Source: an uncultured SAR116 cluster alpha proteobacterium
GTDB taxonomy: Bacteria > Pseudomonadota > Alphaproteobacteria > Puniceispirillales > Puniceispirillaceae
DNA length: 64,000 nucleotides
NCBI GenBank assembly: GCA_902625725.1
Contig: CACOCY010000001.1
Coordinates: 246,047-310,046, forward strand
Direction of reading: 5' to 3'
Shown here: piece after piece, positions 37,922-47,024 of the stretch
How the letters are laid out: every line of letters starts with the position of its first letter
How positions within the stretch are numbered: the stretch's first letter is position 1
Notes under the pieces: model-generated
Database searches by the model: none
What the model was told of the DNA's origin: nothing
What the model saw: only the letters and a program-made list of their open reading frames with translations
Translations under genes and position numbers: made by a program

Positions 37922-39297
37922 GTGAAGAAATCTTAATTGTTGACGATGAGGCAGATATACGTTCCCTTCTAAGTCTTACTTTGAATGATGAAGGATTTTC
38001 GACTGTTCAAGCATCAAATGCTGAGCAGGCCAGAGACATTGTCTCGAAAAGGTTACCATCATGTGCAATTTTAGATATTTGGATGCGAGATTCTGATATG
38101 GACGGCCTTCAATTACTCAGCTGGTGTAAGGCTATTTACCCCGACATGCCGATATTGATGATTTCTGGACATGGAACTATTACTACAGCTGTGGAAGCAA
38201 TTAGAAATGGTGCTTACGATTTTATTGAAAAACCATTTAAGGCTGAAAGATTAATTTTGACAGTCAGAAGGGCCTTACACGCTAAGAGGTTAGAGATAGA
38301 AAATCAAGCATTGAGGGCTAGGACTGCTGTTCACAAACAACCAGACTTTATAGGCAAATCGGGTAAAATTAAGCAGCTTAAAAATGATATTGAAAAAATA
38401 GCACCAACATCAAGCAGAGTTTTGATTCAAGGAAGACCTGGTTCAGGGAAAGAGACTGTCGCTCGGTTAATTCATGATAAATCATCTCGTTCACAGCATC
38501 CATTTGTTGTGGTTTCTTGTAGCCGACTAACCGGTGAAAAAGCAGACGCAGAATTATTTGGTTCTGAAAATTTTCAATATAACAGAAGGATTGTTGGTTT
38601 GTTGGAGCAGGCTCATCTAGGAACGCTCTATTTTGATGAGATAAGTGATCTTTCTGCAAATATGCAGGCTCGAATTTTGCGTGCTGTTACCGAACAGAGA
38701 TTTAGGCGAGTGGGCGGGACGTCTGAAATAATTTCTGATGTACGAATTATTTCGGCAACAAACAAAAATCCTCACGAAATGATAGAAAAAGGCAAGTTGA
38801 GAGAAGATTTGTATTACCGTCTTGCAGTTGTCAATATTTATGTTCCTGAGTTGTCTCAAAGAAGAGAGGATATCGCCCTTCTAGCAAAGCACTTTGTCCA
38901 GCAGCAAGCAGAATTACTAGGAAAAAAACCAGTAAAGTTAGGAGATAGTTTTTTAAATGCGTTACGAGCACTGCCTTGGCCTGGCTCGGTTAGGCAGCTT
39001 AAAAATGTGATTGAAACGATAATGATACTGTCTTCTGATGAAGACGGTGAACCTCTTAATGTCTCAGCCCTGCCGAAATCAATCGGTAATGGAAAATTGG
39101 GAGATGAACAACAAATGCTAAATGAGCTTTTCATCTCACTGCCCCTCAGAGAAGCCAGAGAGAAGTTTGAGAGGGCTTATTTATTATCACAAATGAAAAG
39201 ATTTGACGGAAACATATCTCAAATGGCAAGTTTTATTGAGATGGAGCGATCCGCACTTTACAGAAAATTAAAGTCAGTGGGAATTTCCGAAAGCTAA
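37918..39297 (+). CDS. ntrX: NtrX-type response regulator lacking the GAFTGA loop
   Basis: 459 residues, starting at a GTG overlapping the ntrY stop. The receiver has VDDEADIR, phospho-acceptor D53 in AILDIWM and KPF. The AAA+ domain keeps Walker A (GRPGSGKE, about 172-179) and Walker B (TLYFDEISDL, about 236-245) but after ELFGSE goes straight to NFQYNRR, so the GAFTGA loop that touches sigma-54 is missing. The C-terminal Fis-type helix-turn-helix is present (GNISQMASFIEMERSALYRKL). ATP binding is plausible, sigma-54 activation is not. NtrX proteins without GAFTGA are known in other alphaproteobacteria. Confidence 0.93.
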   Translation: MSEEILIVDDEADIRSLLSLTLNDEGFSTVQASNAEQARDIVSKRLPSCAILDIWMRDSDMDGLQLLSWCKAIYPDMPILMISGHGTITTAVEAIRNGAYDFIEKPFKAERLILTVRRALHAKRLEIENQALRARTAVHKQPDFIGKSGKIKQLKNDIEKIAPTSSRVLIQGRPGSGKETVARLIHDKSSRSQHPFVVVSCSRLTGEKADAELFGSENFQYNRRIVGLLEQAHLGTLYFDEISDLSANMQARILRAVTEQRFRRVGGTSEIISDVRIISATNKNPHEMIEKGKLREDLYYRLAVVNIYVPELSQRREDIALLAKHFVQQQAELLGKKPVKLGDSFLNALRALPWPGSVRQLKNVIETIMILSSDEDGEPLNVSALPKSIGNGKLGDEQQMLNELFISLPLREAREKFERAYLLSQMKRFDGNISQMASFIEMERSALYRKLKSVGISES

Positions 39298-39363
39298 ACT
39301 CCTTGATTTTTTATGATTTTAGTAGATATAACAACAGAGTCTATAGTTAAGGAACTGATTAGA

Positions 39364-40734
39364 ATGCGAATAGTAATTTGTGGCGCAGGCATAGTAGGCA
39401 GTGCCATTGCAACCCATTTGGCAGCAGAACAGAATGATGTAACAGTAATTGACATGGATGAGGAAAAAGTCCAGCGCATTGCAGAGCACGCAGATTTATC
39501 TGCAATCGTGGGACTTGCGTCTCAGCCCGATGTTCTTGAAAGAGCAGGTCTTGATCAAGCAGAATTGATTATAGCTGTTACGGAGTCCGATGAAGTCAAT
39601 ATGGTCGCTTGTCAAATGGCTCATAGCATATTTAAAACACCAACAAAAATCGCCAGAATTCGTTCCAATGCCTACTTGCGTTCTGACCTTCAAAGCATGA
39701 TATTTACCGAAGAAAATATGCCTATTGACTTTATCATTTCCCCAGAGCAGGAAGTGGCTTCAGCGGTCGGTAGACAATTAAGGCTACCAGGAGCCTTTGA
39801 CGTGAAGGAGTTAGGTGGTGGAAAAATACAGCTGGTAGGTGTTTTATGTGATGATAATTGCCCCATCATAGATACACCTTTGCGCCACCTCACTGATTTA
39901 TTTCCTGACCTTTCGATCACGATCGTGGCTATTTTGCGGGAAAATTTAGTTACAATTTCCCGAGATGGAACAGATGAATTAAAAACCGGAGACAGAGTAT
40001 ATTTTGTTTGTGATACGGAACATTTGGAGCGCGCTATGGCAGCCTTTGGTCATCACGAACACCGGACAACCTCTGTTGTAATTGCAGGAGGCGGAAATAT
40101 TGGACAAATATTAGCGCAAGACATTGAGACTGGTCAGAGTGACATTAAATCGAAGATAATAGAAGTTAATAAAGACCAAGCGAGAAATATTGCCGCAAAA
40201 TTATCAAATACAAGCGTAATTTGTGGCGATGTTTTGGATGCTGATATACTTAAGGAAGCAAATGTTGGTTCTTCAGAGACATTTGTTGCAGTATCTAATG
40301 ATGATGAAGTGAATATCCTGTCAGCATTGTTAGCTAAAAGAATAGGAGCAAAATATGCTGTGGTACTAGTAAATATGCAGGGCTTTCTACCCCTCATTAG
40401 TACGTTAGGGGTAGATGTTGTAATAAATCCACCGCAGATCACTGTTTCTTCTGTTCTTGAACATATAAGACGAGGTAGAATAATAGATGTTCATTCTATA
40501 GTAGAGGGGTTAGGAGAGGTTTTAGAAGCAGAAGCTGTATCAGGATCAGACCTTGTTGGATTACCCCTTCGAAAGTCACGCATTCCGAAAGGAGTCACCA
40601 TTGGAGCAGTTTTGCGCAAAGAGCAGGTTATTCCAGCCAGAGGAGACACCACTATTGAGGTTGGAGATCATGTTATATTGTTTGCAAAACAAGGTAAATC
40701 AAGGCAAGCAGAAAATATAATATCAGCTAAGTAA
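39364..40734 (+). CDS. trkA: Trk potassium uptake regulatory protein TrkA
   Basis: 456 residues from the ATG at 39364, where the family N-terminus begins (MRIVICGAGIVGSAIATHLA); AAGGA lies 10 bases upstream. The frame is open from 39313, but that extension is not family-like. Two tandem RCK units are seen: Rossmann domains starting at about 1 and 233 (VVIAGGGNIGQILAQDIE), each followed by a TrkA-C domain. It is the cytoplasmic NAD-binding regulator of a Trk potassium channel; the channel gene is not in the window. Confidence 0.94.
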   Translation: MRIVICGAGIVGSAIATHLAAEQNDVTVIDMDEEKVQRIAEHADLSAIVGLASQPDVLERAGLDQAELIIAVTESDEVNMVACQMAHSIFKTPTKIARIRSNAYLRSDLQSMIFTEENMPIDFIISPEQEVASAVGRQLRLPGAFDVKELGGGKIQLVGVLCDDNCPIIDTPLRHLTDLFPDLSITIVAILRENLVTISRDGTDELKTGDRVYFVCDTEHLERAMAAFGHHEHRTTSVVIAGGGNIGQILAQDIETGQSDIKSKIIEVNKDQARNIAAKLSNTSVICGDVLDADILKEANVGSSETFVAVSNDDEVNILSALLAKRIGAKYAVVLVNMQGFLPLISTLGVDVVINPPQITVSSVLEHIRRGRIIDVHSIVEGLGEVLEAEAVSGSDLVGLPLRKSRIPKGVTIGAVLRKEQVIPARGDTTIEVGDHVILFAKQGKSRQAENIISAK

Positions 40735-40801
40735 ATTTGTTTAAATACAGAATTAATTAAATATTATTAATTCATCATTATTCTGTAAGAATGGGGTTTT
40801 T

Positions 40802-41638
40802 ATGTCTAGAGTTTCATATGTTAATGGTCGCTACCTTCCTCATAAAAGGTCAACTGTGCATATAGAGGATAGAGGATACCAATTTGGTGATGGAGTTTAT
40901 GAAGTTATCTTGGTTTTAAATAAAAAATTAGTTGATTTTGAAGGACATTTCAATAGGTTACAGCGTTCTCTTAATGAAATTTCGATAGACATTAATATTT
41001 CGGAAATTTTGATTAAGCAGATTTTCAATAGGCTGATAAGGTTTAATTTAATTAGAAATGGACTTATCTATCTTCAAGTTACACGCGGTGTGGCCGAACG
41101 CGCTCATCAATTTCCTAAAAATATCCCCGCTGCACTTGTTGTAACAGCCAAACCGATAGCTATTAATTCAGTCGTTGAGGGAAAGAAAGCAATAACCACA
41201 GTCGACCAGAGATGGGATCGACGCGATATAAAGACTATTCAGCTTCTACCAAATTGTATCGCTAAACAAGAAGCAGTAAAAAACGACGCATTTGAAGCCA
41301 TCATGGTAATGGATGATGGAACCATTTCAGAGGGTGCATCTTCTAATCTATGGATGGTGGATAGGGATAATCAGCTCATAACTAGAAAAGCTAGTAATGC
41401 TATTTTAAATGGAATTACTAAGGTAACACTCACAAAATTAGCACATAATCATAAACTTCAGGTTATAGAAAGGGCGTTTACAGTAGATGAGGCTGAAGAG
41501 GCTGGGGAATTATTTATCACTAGCGCTACAGCTATTGTAACACCTATAACACAACTTAATGACCGCATAATAGCGGATGGTAAGGTAGGGCCAGTCTCGT
41601 TGGCCTTACGTGATATGTACCTAAATATGGCTATTTAG
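40802..41638 (+). CDS. dat: D-amino-acid aminotransferase (PLP class IV)
   Basis: 278 residues of the branched-chain/D-amino-acid aminotransferase fold. Features are [33 protein letters not shown], the PLP lysine in [14 protein letters not shown] and the phosphate-binding [10 protein letters not shown], then [14 protein letters not shown]. It makes D-alanine or D-glutamate for peptidoglycan. The trkA-dat-hfq order is conserved in alphaproteobacteria. An aminodeoxychorismate lyase or branched-chain enzyme is a less likely reading. Confidence 0.88.
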   Translation: MSRVSYVNGRYLPHKRSTVHIEDRGYQFGDGVYEVILVLNKKLVDFEGHFNRLQRSLNEISIDINISEILIKQIFNRLIRFNLIRNGLIYLQVTRGVAERAHQFPKNIPAALVVTAKPIAINSVVEGKKAITTVDQRWDRRDIKTIQLLPNCIAKQEAVKNDAFEAIMVMDDGTISEGASSNLWMVDRDNQLITRKASNAILNGITKVTLTKLAHNHKLQVIERAFTVDEAEEAGELFITSATAIVTPITQLNDRIIADGKVGPVSLALRDMYLNMAI

Positions 41639-41663
41639 TTTTTTGAGTATTATAGGTATTGGC

Positions 41664-41909
41664 ATGGATAAATCTCAAAACCTACAAGATGTTTTCTTAA
41701 ATAACGCGAGGCGTCAGCGTATCTCAGTGACTGTTTTTTTGCTAAATGGTATAAAGTTACAGGGCTTTATCACTTGGTTTGATAATTATTCCATTTTATT
41801 AAAGCGTGATGGCCATATCCAATTAATTTACAAGCATGCTGTCTCAACAATTATGCCAGCGACTACCATAGACTTACAAGAACAGATACCAAATGAAAAT
41901 CAAAATTAG
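41664..41909 (+). CDS. hfq: RNA chaperone Hfq
   Basis: 81 residues from the ATG at 41664; an upstream TTG at 41643 is not family-like. The Sm1 motif is in [20 protein letters not shown] and Sm2 in YKHAVSTI (commonly YKHAISTI); the N-terminal [20 protein letters not shown] is typical. It forms a hexameric ring pairing small RNAs with mRNAs. hflX, its usual alphaproteobacterial neighbour, is 13 kb away at 55439. Confidence 0.96.
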   Translation: MDKSQNLQDVFLNNARRQRISVTVFLLNGIKLQGFITWFDNYSILLKRDGHIQLIYKHAVSTIMPATTIDLQEQIPNENQN

Positions 41910-41926
41910 AATAGTAGCAGTCTTTA

Positions 41927-42775
41927 ATGATTATTGGTGAGGATATAAGAGACAAAGTTTCTTTTTTGTTAGAGGAAGCATCTCATAAAATTATTTTACC
42001 ATTTTATCAAAATCTAACATCAGACCAAATTGAGATAAAGAGCTCTATCGATGACTTTGTAACAATTGCAGATAAACGGGTAGAGTTTTTTCTTACAAAT
42101 GCACTAATAAAATTGATAGAAAATTCTAAGGTTGTCGGCGAGGAAGCATCTTGGGAAGACAATAATTATTGGTCTATGTTAACTGAAAGATTTGTATGGA
42201 CTGTGGATCCTATAGATGGAACAAAAAATTTTATAAAGGGTAATCCCCAATTTTGTTCAATGGTAGCGTTATTGCATTATGGAAAACCTGTGGCTTCTTG
42301 GATTTATATTCCAAAATCCTCTATTTGCTACTTTGCAGATGAGCATGGTGTTCAAGTGAAGTATTCCGACTCCCAATATAAGCCTACCAAGATTAGCAGG
42401 TTCAATACTCCAGAGTTGTGTATAGGTGACCTACGCTTCACTGCATCTTTAAGATATTTGAGTTGTAGATTGAAAAAGAAGGTTAAGAAGAGTTTAGGTT
42501 TTTTTAAAAAAAGAGTATACATAGGAAGCGTAGGTATCGAAGCAACACTAATTGCAAATGCTGAGATTGACTTTATATTTTATTCTGCCGCATCTCCTTG
42601 GGACCATGCGCCTGTTGATATGTTTAATCGAGCATCTGGAGGAAAAACCGGGCAGATCAATTTAATAGACAAGACTTTTTACGAAATGAAAATTTCCAAT
42701 ACATCACCAATTTTGTTTGTTCGCAGTAAAGAATTATGGGAAGATGTAACGCAGTTGATATTAAAATATGCTTAA
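41927..42775 (+). CDS. inositol monophosphatase family phosphatase
   Basis: 282 residues. Both magnesium-binding signatures are present: WTVDPIDGTKNFIKGNP near residue 88 and SPWDHAPVDMFNRASGG near residue 222, with GEEAS near residue 69. The family includes inositol monophosphatase, histidinol-phosphate phosphatase (HisN) and CysQ bisphosphate nucleotidase; the substrate cannot be fixed from these motifs. It follows hfq by 17 bases and is probably co-transcribed. It faces mazG across a 21-base convergent gap. Confidence 0.87.
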   Translation: MIIGEDIRDKVSFLLEEASHKIILPFYQNLTSDQIEIKSSIDDFVTIADKRVEFFLTNALIKLIENSKVVGEEASWEDNNYWSMLTERFVWTVDPIDGTKNFIKGNPQFCSMVALLHYGKPVASWIYIPKSSICYFADEHGVQVKYSDSQYKPTKISRFNTPELCIGDLRFTASLRYLSCRLKKKVKKSLGFFKKRVYIGSVGIEATLIANAEIDFIFYSAASPWDHAPVDMFNRASGGKTGQINLIDKTFYEMKISNTSPILFVRSKELWEDVTQLILKYA

Positions 42776-42796
42776 AAATTTTAAAAGGTTTAAGTG

Positions 42797-43636
42797 TTAA
42801 AGTTCTGTATTTTTTGCGATATTCCAAAATTTGTCTAATTCGTCTAAAGTCATATCTTCCATATGTTGATTGTTCGCTTTTGAATATTTCTCCATTTGCC
42901 TGAAACGTTTTTCAAACTTTCTATTAGCAAGGATTAATGAGGTTTCAGGCTCATATCCTGCAAGACGTGCTATATTTGCTGCAGAAAAAAGTATGTCACC
43001 TACCTCATCCTGAATTCTACTTTGTTCCGGATTATCCGCTTCAAGCTCTGTTTTAAGTTCTTCTATTTCCTCATACATTTTGTTGAATGCAGGATAGAGA
43101 TTATTCCAATCAAACCCAACTTTGGCAGCACGTTGTTGCAATTTAACAGCTCTAGTTACAGCAGGAAGTGTTGTGCTTAATCCATCTAGAAGACTAAAAT
43201 TTTCATTTTTCGCTGAATTTTTTTTCCTTTCTTCAAATTTTATCTCCTCCCATGTTTTTCTAATTGAAGTAATACTTTTATCTTTAGTATCTCCAAAAAT
43301 ATGTGGGTGTCTTCGGATCATTTTGCTACAAACAGCTGAAATAACATCTTCTAAATGAAAATCACCTTTTTCATGGGCGATCTGAGAATGAAATACAACT
43401 TGTAATAATAAATCACCAAGCTCATCACACAATTTTTCTGTATCATTTTCATAGATTGCTTCTGCAACCTCATAAGCCTCCTCAATTGTATATGGAGCAA
43501 TCGACTCATATGTTTGTTGCAAATCCCACTCACATCCACTCTCTTTCTCTCGAAGCTGTTTCATTATACGAACAAGATTGCTCATATTTTTATTAATTTT
43601 TTTTAAATTTATTTCAGTGTCCGTTTTATCGTTCAT
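42797..43636 (-). CDS. mazG: nucleoside triphosphate pyrophosphohydrolase MazG
   Basis: About 279 residues from the ATG at 43636, preferred because GAGAG lies about 5-6 bases before it; the frame stays open to 43720 but that extension is AT-rich and not family-like. Two MazG domains: the first has CEWDLQQTYESIAPYTIEEA and GDLLLQVVFHSQIA, the second has YEEIEELKTEL and DEVGDILFSAANIARLAG. It hydrolyses non-canonical NTPs (and in some bacteria affects ppGpp levels). Convergent with the phosphatase gene and divergent from the DUF502 gene. Confidence 0.94.
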   Translation of the reverse strand: MNDKTDTEINLKKINKNMSNLVRIMKQLREKESGCEWDLQQTYESIAPYTIEEAYEVAEAIYENDTEKLCDELGDLLLQVVFHSQIAHEKGDFHLEDVISAVCSKMIRRHPHIFGDTKDKSITSIRKTWEEIKFEERKKNSAKNENFSLLDGLSTTLPAVTRAVKLQQRAAKVGFDWNNLYPAFNKMYEEIEELKTELEADNPEQSRIQDEVGDILFSAANIARLAGYEPETSLILANRKFEKRFRQMEKYSKANNQHMEDMTLDELDKFWNIAKNTEL

Positions 43637-43768
43637 TAGGTCTCTCATTTTTGCAGATAATATTTTTATTTTTAGCTTAATTAAAATGATAAAATAATCT
43701 ATGCTTTTGAAGAAAATCAAATTTTAGCATTTTTAAGAGTAATTAATGTCCTTTTTCGGAGTCAATTA

Positions 43769-44485
43769 ATGACGAATAGTCTAAATGAAAAGCAAATCGA
43801 CGGTATCCCCCAAAATAAAACATTTCTTGGTAATATAAGAAGATGGTTTTTAGCAGGTATTTTGCTCTCTGCGCCCGTATTTTTGACATTATACATAACT
43901 TGGATAGCAATAGATTTAATTGATACACAAGTTGTTAATCTGCTGCCAAAAGAACTCGTAGTATTTATAACAAACTGGGTCCCCGGTTTTGGAATTGTTC
44001 CTGGATATGGAATAATTATAGGATTTGTTTCTATTACATTCGTAGGCGCATTAACAACCGGTTTTCTTGGAAGGTGGATTGTTCATTTAGGTGAACGTGT
44101 CATGAACAGTATGCCTGTTGTTAGAACAATTTATGGTAGTTCTAAGCAGATTTTGGAAACGGTTGTTGCAAGTCAGTCTGAAGCCTTTAGGGAGGCAGTG
44201 GTCCTAGAATATCCTCGGAAGGGAACTTATGTAATTGGTTTCGTTACTGGCGCGGCAAAAGGGGAGATAAAAGATAGAATGAAAAAGGAAATTGTAAATG
44301 TCTTCGTTCCAACAACACCAAACCCAACTTCCGGATTCCTTCTGTTATGCCCCAAGGATGACTTAATATATTTAGATATGGCAGTTGAAGACGCAATAAA
44401 ATTAGTTGTATCTGCTGGAATTGTTACGCCCAATAGTGGAGCTCGAAAAAACAAAAAAAAACAAATTCGCAGCAAAAAAAATTAA
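43769..44485 (+). CDS. DUF502 family membrane protein
   Basis: 238 residues with two membrane helices (about 28-50 and 75-97). DUF502 signatures are present: VPGFGIVPGYGIIIGFV, then GERVMNSMPVVRTIYGSSKQ and later TTPNPTSGFLLLCPKDDLIY. The C-terminus is a lysine-rich tail (RKNKKKQIRSKKN). In alphaproteobacteria the gene often neighbours recG, as here; its function is not established. Convergent with recG across 33 bases. Confidence 0.9.
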   Translation: MTNSLNEKQIDGIPQNKTFLGNIRRWFLAGILLSAPVFLTLYITWIAIDLIDTQVVNLLPKELVVFITNWVPGFGIVPGYGIIIGFVSITFVGALTTGFLGRWIVHLGERVMNSMPVVRTIYGSSKQILETVVASQSEAFREAVVLEYPRKGTYVIGFVTGAAKGEIKDRMKKEIVNVFVPTTPNPTSGFLLLCPKDDLIYLDMAVEDAIKLVVSAGIVTPNSGARKNKKKQIRSKKN

Positions 44486-44518
44486 ACGGTACAATTTCTT
44501 TATGAATTCAAATTTGCT

Positions 44519-46639
44519 TTAACCAGAATTCAAATAACGAATAGCAATATCTTGCTCAAATAAGCCAAATAACATACGGCAGGCTTTGCCTTTCCGAGTG
44601 GTTAGCAATGGGTCTTCATTAATAAGCTTTGATGCTTCCTTCCTCGCGATCTCAAGCAGGTCAAAATGTATTGAAAGATTGGCTAGTCTGAATTCAGGGA
44701 CTCCTGATTGTCTCTGACCCAACACTTCACCAGGCCCTCGAAGCCTTAAATCTTCCTCTGCGATTAAAAAACCATCATTTGTCTGTTTCAATATATCTAG
44801 ACGTGATTTTGCAACATGAGAAAGAGGACTTTGGTAAAGTAGCAAGCATGCAGAATGAAGGTTACCCCTGCCAACGCGTCCTCTCAATTGATGAAGTTGA
44901 GCTAAACCAAATCTCTCTGCGTGTTCAATAATTATTATTGATGCTTCTGGTATGTCAACACCTACTTCTACAATAGTCGTAGCAACTAAAAGTTGGCTTT
45001 CTCCTGACTTGAACGCTTGCATGGCCTTATCACGTTCATCTGATTTCATTTTGCCATGAGCTAATACAGGTCTGGCCTCTGGCATAAGTTGCTCCAGCAT
45101 CTCTAATCGGTCTTGGACCGCAGCTATGTCAATCTTGTCGCTCTCTTCAATTAAGGGGCAAATCCAATAGGCTCGACTACCACTATTGATGGCCTTTGAT
45201 AATCTTTCTACGACCTCGCCAATTTTGTCTATCTGAAAGGATGCTGTTTTTATTTCTACTCTACCAGCCGGTTTTTCATCAAGTTGCGATATTTTAAGGT
45301 CTCCATATGCTGTCATTGCTAGGGTGCGTGGAATTGGGGTGGCTGTCATTATTAGGACATCACAGCCACCACCTTTCTGACTAAGGATATATCTCTGTTT
45401 AACACCAAATCTGTGCTGTTCATCAACTACAGCTAATCCCAAGTTAAAAAATTCAGTGTCTTCTGTTAAAAGCGCGTGTGTTCCAATAATTAGTTTAATT
45501 ACTCCTGAGCTAAGATCCTCATGTATTTCTTTTTTTTGTTTTTGTGTCATGCTGCCAATTAATAACACAGGTTGAATGTTAAAACCGGTTAGTAGTTGTA
45601 AGAAGTTTTGGTAGTGTTGTTTACTTAATAATTCTGTCGGTGCAAGCAATGCTGCTTGCTTTCCTGAGGTAATTGCTCGCAACATAGCAATCAAGGCAAC
45701 AAGTGTTTTCCCCGAGCCAACATCCCCTTGCAATAGTCTTAGCATTCGACATGTATCTTTTTGATCTTCTGAAATTTCTACAACCACTCTTCGTTGTGAG
45801 GCTGTCAAAGAAAAAGGAAGCGAAGATATAAATCTTTTTATGAAATTTTCATTGCCTGTTATTGGCGTCACAGGTTCTGAGTTTGATTGTTTGTTTCTTA
45901 TTAGGCAAAGTGCAAGCTGATTTGCAAACAACTCGTCAAATGCAAGTCTTCTTCTATGGTTAGAACTCAAATCTAAATCTTCAGCAGATTTTGGCATATG
46001 ACATCTAATCAACGCGGTTTTAAAATCTGGCCAATTTTGAGAAGCAATTAAGCTATCATCCAACCATTCTGGAAGTTTGGGTATTTTCGAGAGTGCCATT
46101 AGAGAACTTTTTCTTATTAGATTTTGCCTAAGACTGGAGGATAAAGGATAAATAGGTTCTATTTTAGGAATTATTTCGCTTTGAGCTGAAGTAACTACAT
46201 AATCTGGATGCGTCATTTGTTTTTTATTATTGAAGAAATCGACTTTACCGCTGATGATAATTTGACTTCCAACCTTATAAAGAGATTTCAAGTAGTCAGA
46301 TTTTGCCCTGAAATAAACTATCTCAATTCTCCCAGAATGATTCTCGGTTATTATGCGAGCAGGACGTTTTTGTTTTCCAACAGGAATATTTACTGTCAGT
46401 ACGGTTACAGATATGGTAACAATCTCCCCATCAATAATTTTATCGATATCTGGACAAGCGGATCGGTCAATTATGGATATAGGAAAATAAAATGCCAGAT
46501 CTATGATTGCATGACCTATTCTCTTTGCCATCATTCCAGCTATTTTAGGACCAATGCCAGATAAGCTTGTCAATTGTGCGAAGCAGGGAAATAAAATTTC
46601 AGGTCTATTAAATTTTATGTTTGCCATATGTCTGTTCAA
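44519..46639 (-). CDS. recG: ATP-dependent DNA helicase RecG
   Basis: 706 residues; remodels stalled replication forks and Holliday junctions. The N-terminal wedge/OB region contains LTSLSGIGPKIAGMMAKR; helicase motifs are LQGDVGSGKTLVALIAM (I), DEQHRFGVKQR (II), TATPIPRTLAMTAYGDL (III), VGVDIPEASIIIIEHAERFG (V) and LHQLRGRVGRG (VI), then RLRGPGEVLGQRQSG near the end. A second ATG four codons in (46627) is an alternative start. Divergent from sdhE. Confidence 0.96.
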   Translation of the reverse strand: MNRHMANIKFNRPEILFPCFAQLTSLSGIGPKIAGMMAKRIGHAIIDLAFYFPISIIDRSACPDIDKIIDGEIVTISVTVLTVNIPVGKQKRPARIITENHSGRIEIVYFRAKSDYLKSLYKVGSQIIISGKVDFFNNKKQMTHPDYVVTSAQSEIIPKIEPIYPLSSSLRQNLIRKSSLMALSKIPKLPEWLDDSLIASQNWPDFKTALIRCHMPKSAEDLDLSSNHRRRLAFDELFANQLALCLIRNKQSNSEPVTPITGNENFIKRFISSLPFSLTASQRRVVVEISEDQKDTCRMLRLLQGDVGSGKTLVALIAMLRAITSGKQAALLAPTELLSKQHYQNFLQLLTGFNIQPVLLIGSMTQKQKKEIHEDLSSGVIKLIIGTHALLTEDTEFFNLGLAVVDEQHRFGVKQRYILSQKGGGCDVLIMTATPIPRTLAMTAYGDLKISQLDEKPAGRVEIKTASFQIDKIGEVVERLSKAINSGSRAYWICPLIEESDKIDIAAVQDRLEMLEQLMPEARPVLAHGKMKSDERDKAMQAFKSGESQLLVATTIVEVGVDIPEASIIIIEHAERFGLAQLHQLRGRVGRGNLHSACLLLYQSPLSHVAKSRLDILKQTNDGFLIAEEDLRLRGPGEVLGQRQSGVPEFRLANLSIHFDLLEIARKEASKLINEDPLLTTRKGKACRMLFGLFEQDIAIRYLNSG

Positions 46640-46744
46640 ATTTATATTTATAGTTTAATGATCTCATAAAAAATGAAACCTGTCCAATGCGCACTATCTT
46701 ATTTAGGTACGGAAGATGTTAAAAATAATGATGAGTTAACGATA

Positions 46745-47005
46745 ATGGAAACAAGAGATAATCGAATACGAAGACTAATTTACCAATCGAGCTATACCGG
46801 GACACGAGAGACTGATTTGTTACTGGGACAATTTGCCAATAAATATTTGATTACATTAGAAGACCAACAACTAGATGATTATGAGGCCCTCTTAGCGCAG
46901 GGAGACCAAAATATACTTGCTTGGGTAAGAGGCGATTTGAAGATTCCAGCTAATTTAGATAGCACAGTTTTCTCACTTGTAAAAGATTTCAATGCAACAT
47001 TTTAA
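46745..47005 (+). CDS. sdhE: succinate dehydrogenase flavinylation factor SdhE
   Basis: 86 residues from the ATG at 46745, where the conserved family N-terminus begins (RRLIYQSSYTGTRETDLLLG); the frame also opens at an ATG at 46673, which would add 24 unconserved residues. SdhE promotes covalent attachment of FAD to the SdhA flavoprotein. The signature RGxxE reads TGTRE here: the glycine and glutamate are kept and the arginine is threonine. The C-terminus has the usual ILAWVRGDLKIP. The recG / sdhE-mfd arrangement is conserved in alphaproteobacteria. Confidence 0.9.
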   Translation: METRDNRIRRLIYQSSYTGTRETDLLLGQFANKYLITLEDQQLDDYEALLAQGDQNILAWVRGDLKIPANLDSTVFSLVKDFNATF

Positions 47006-47024
47006 CAGAAATTTTTAAATACAA

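Noticed and set aside
40747..40790. AT-only inverted repeat (gaattaat/attaattc) between trkA and dat
   Set aside because: Low complexity, 8 bp, expected by chance in such AT-rich sequence.
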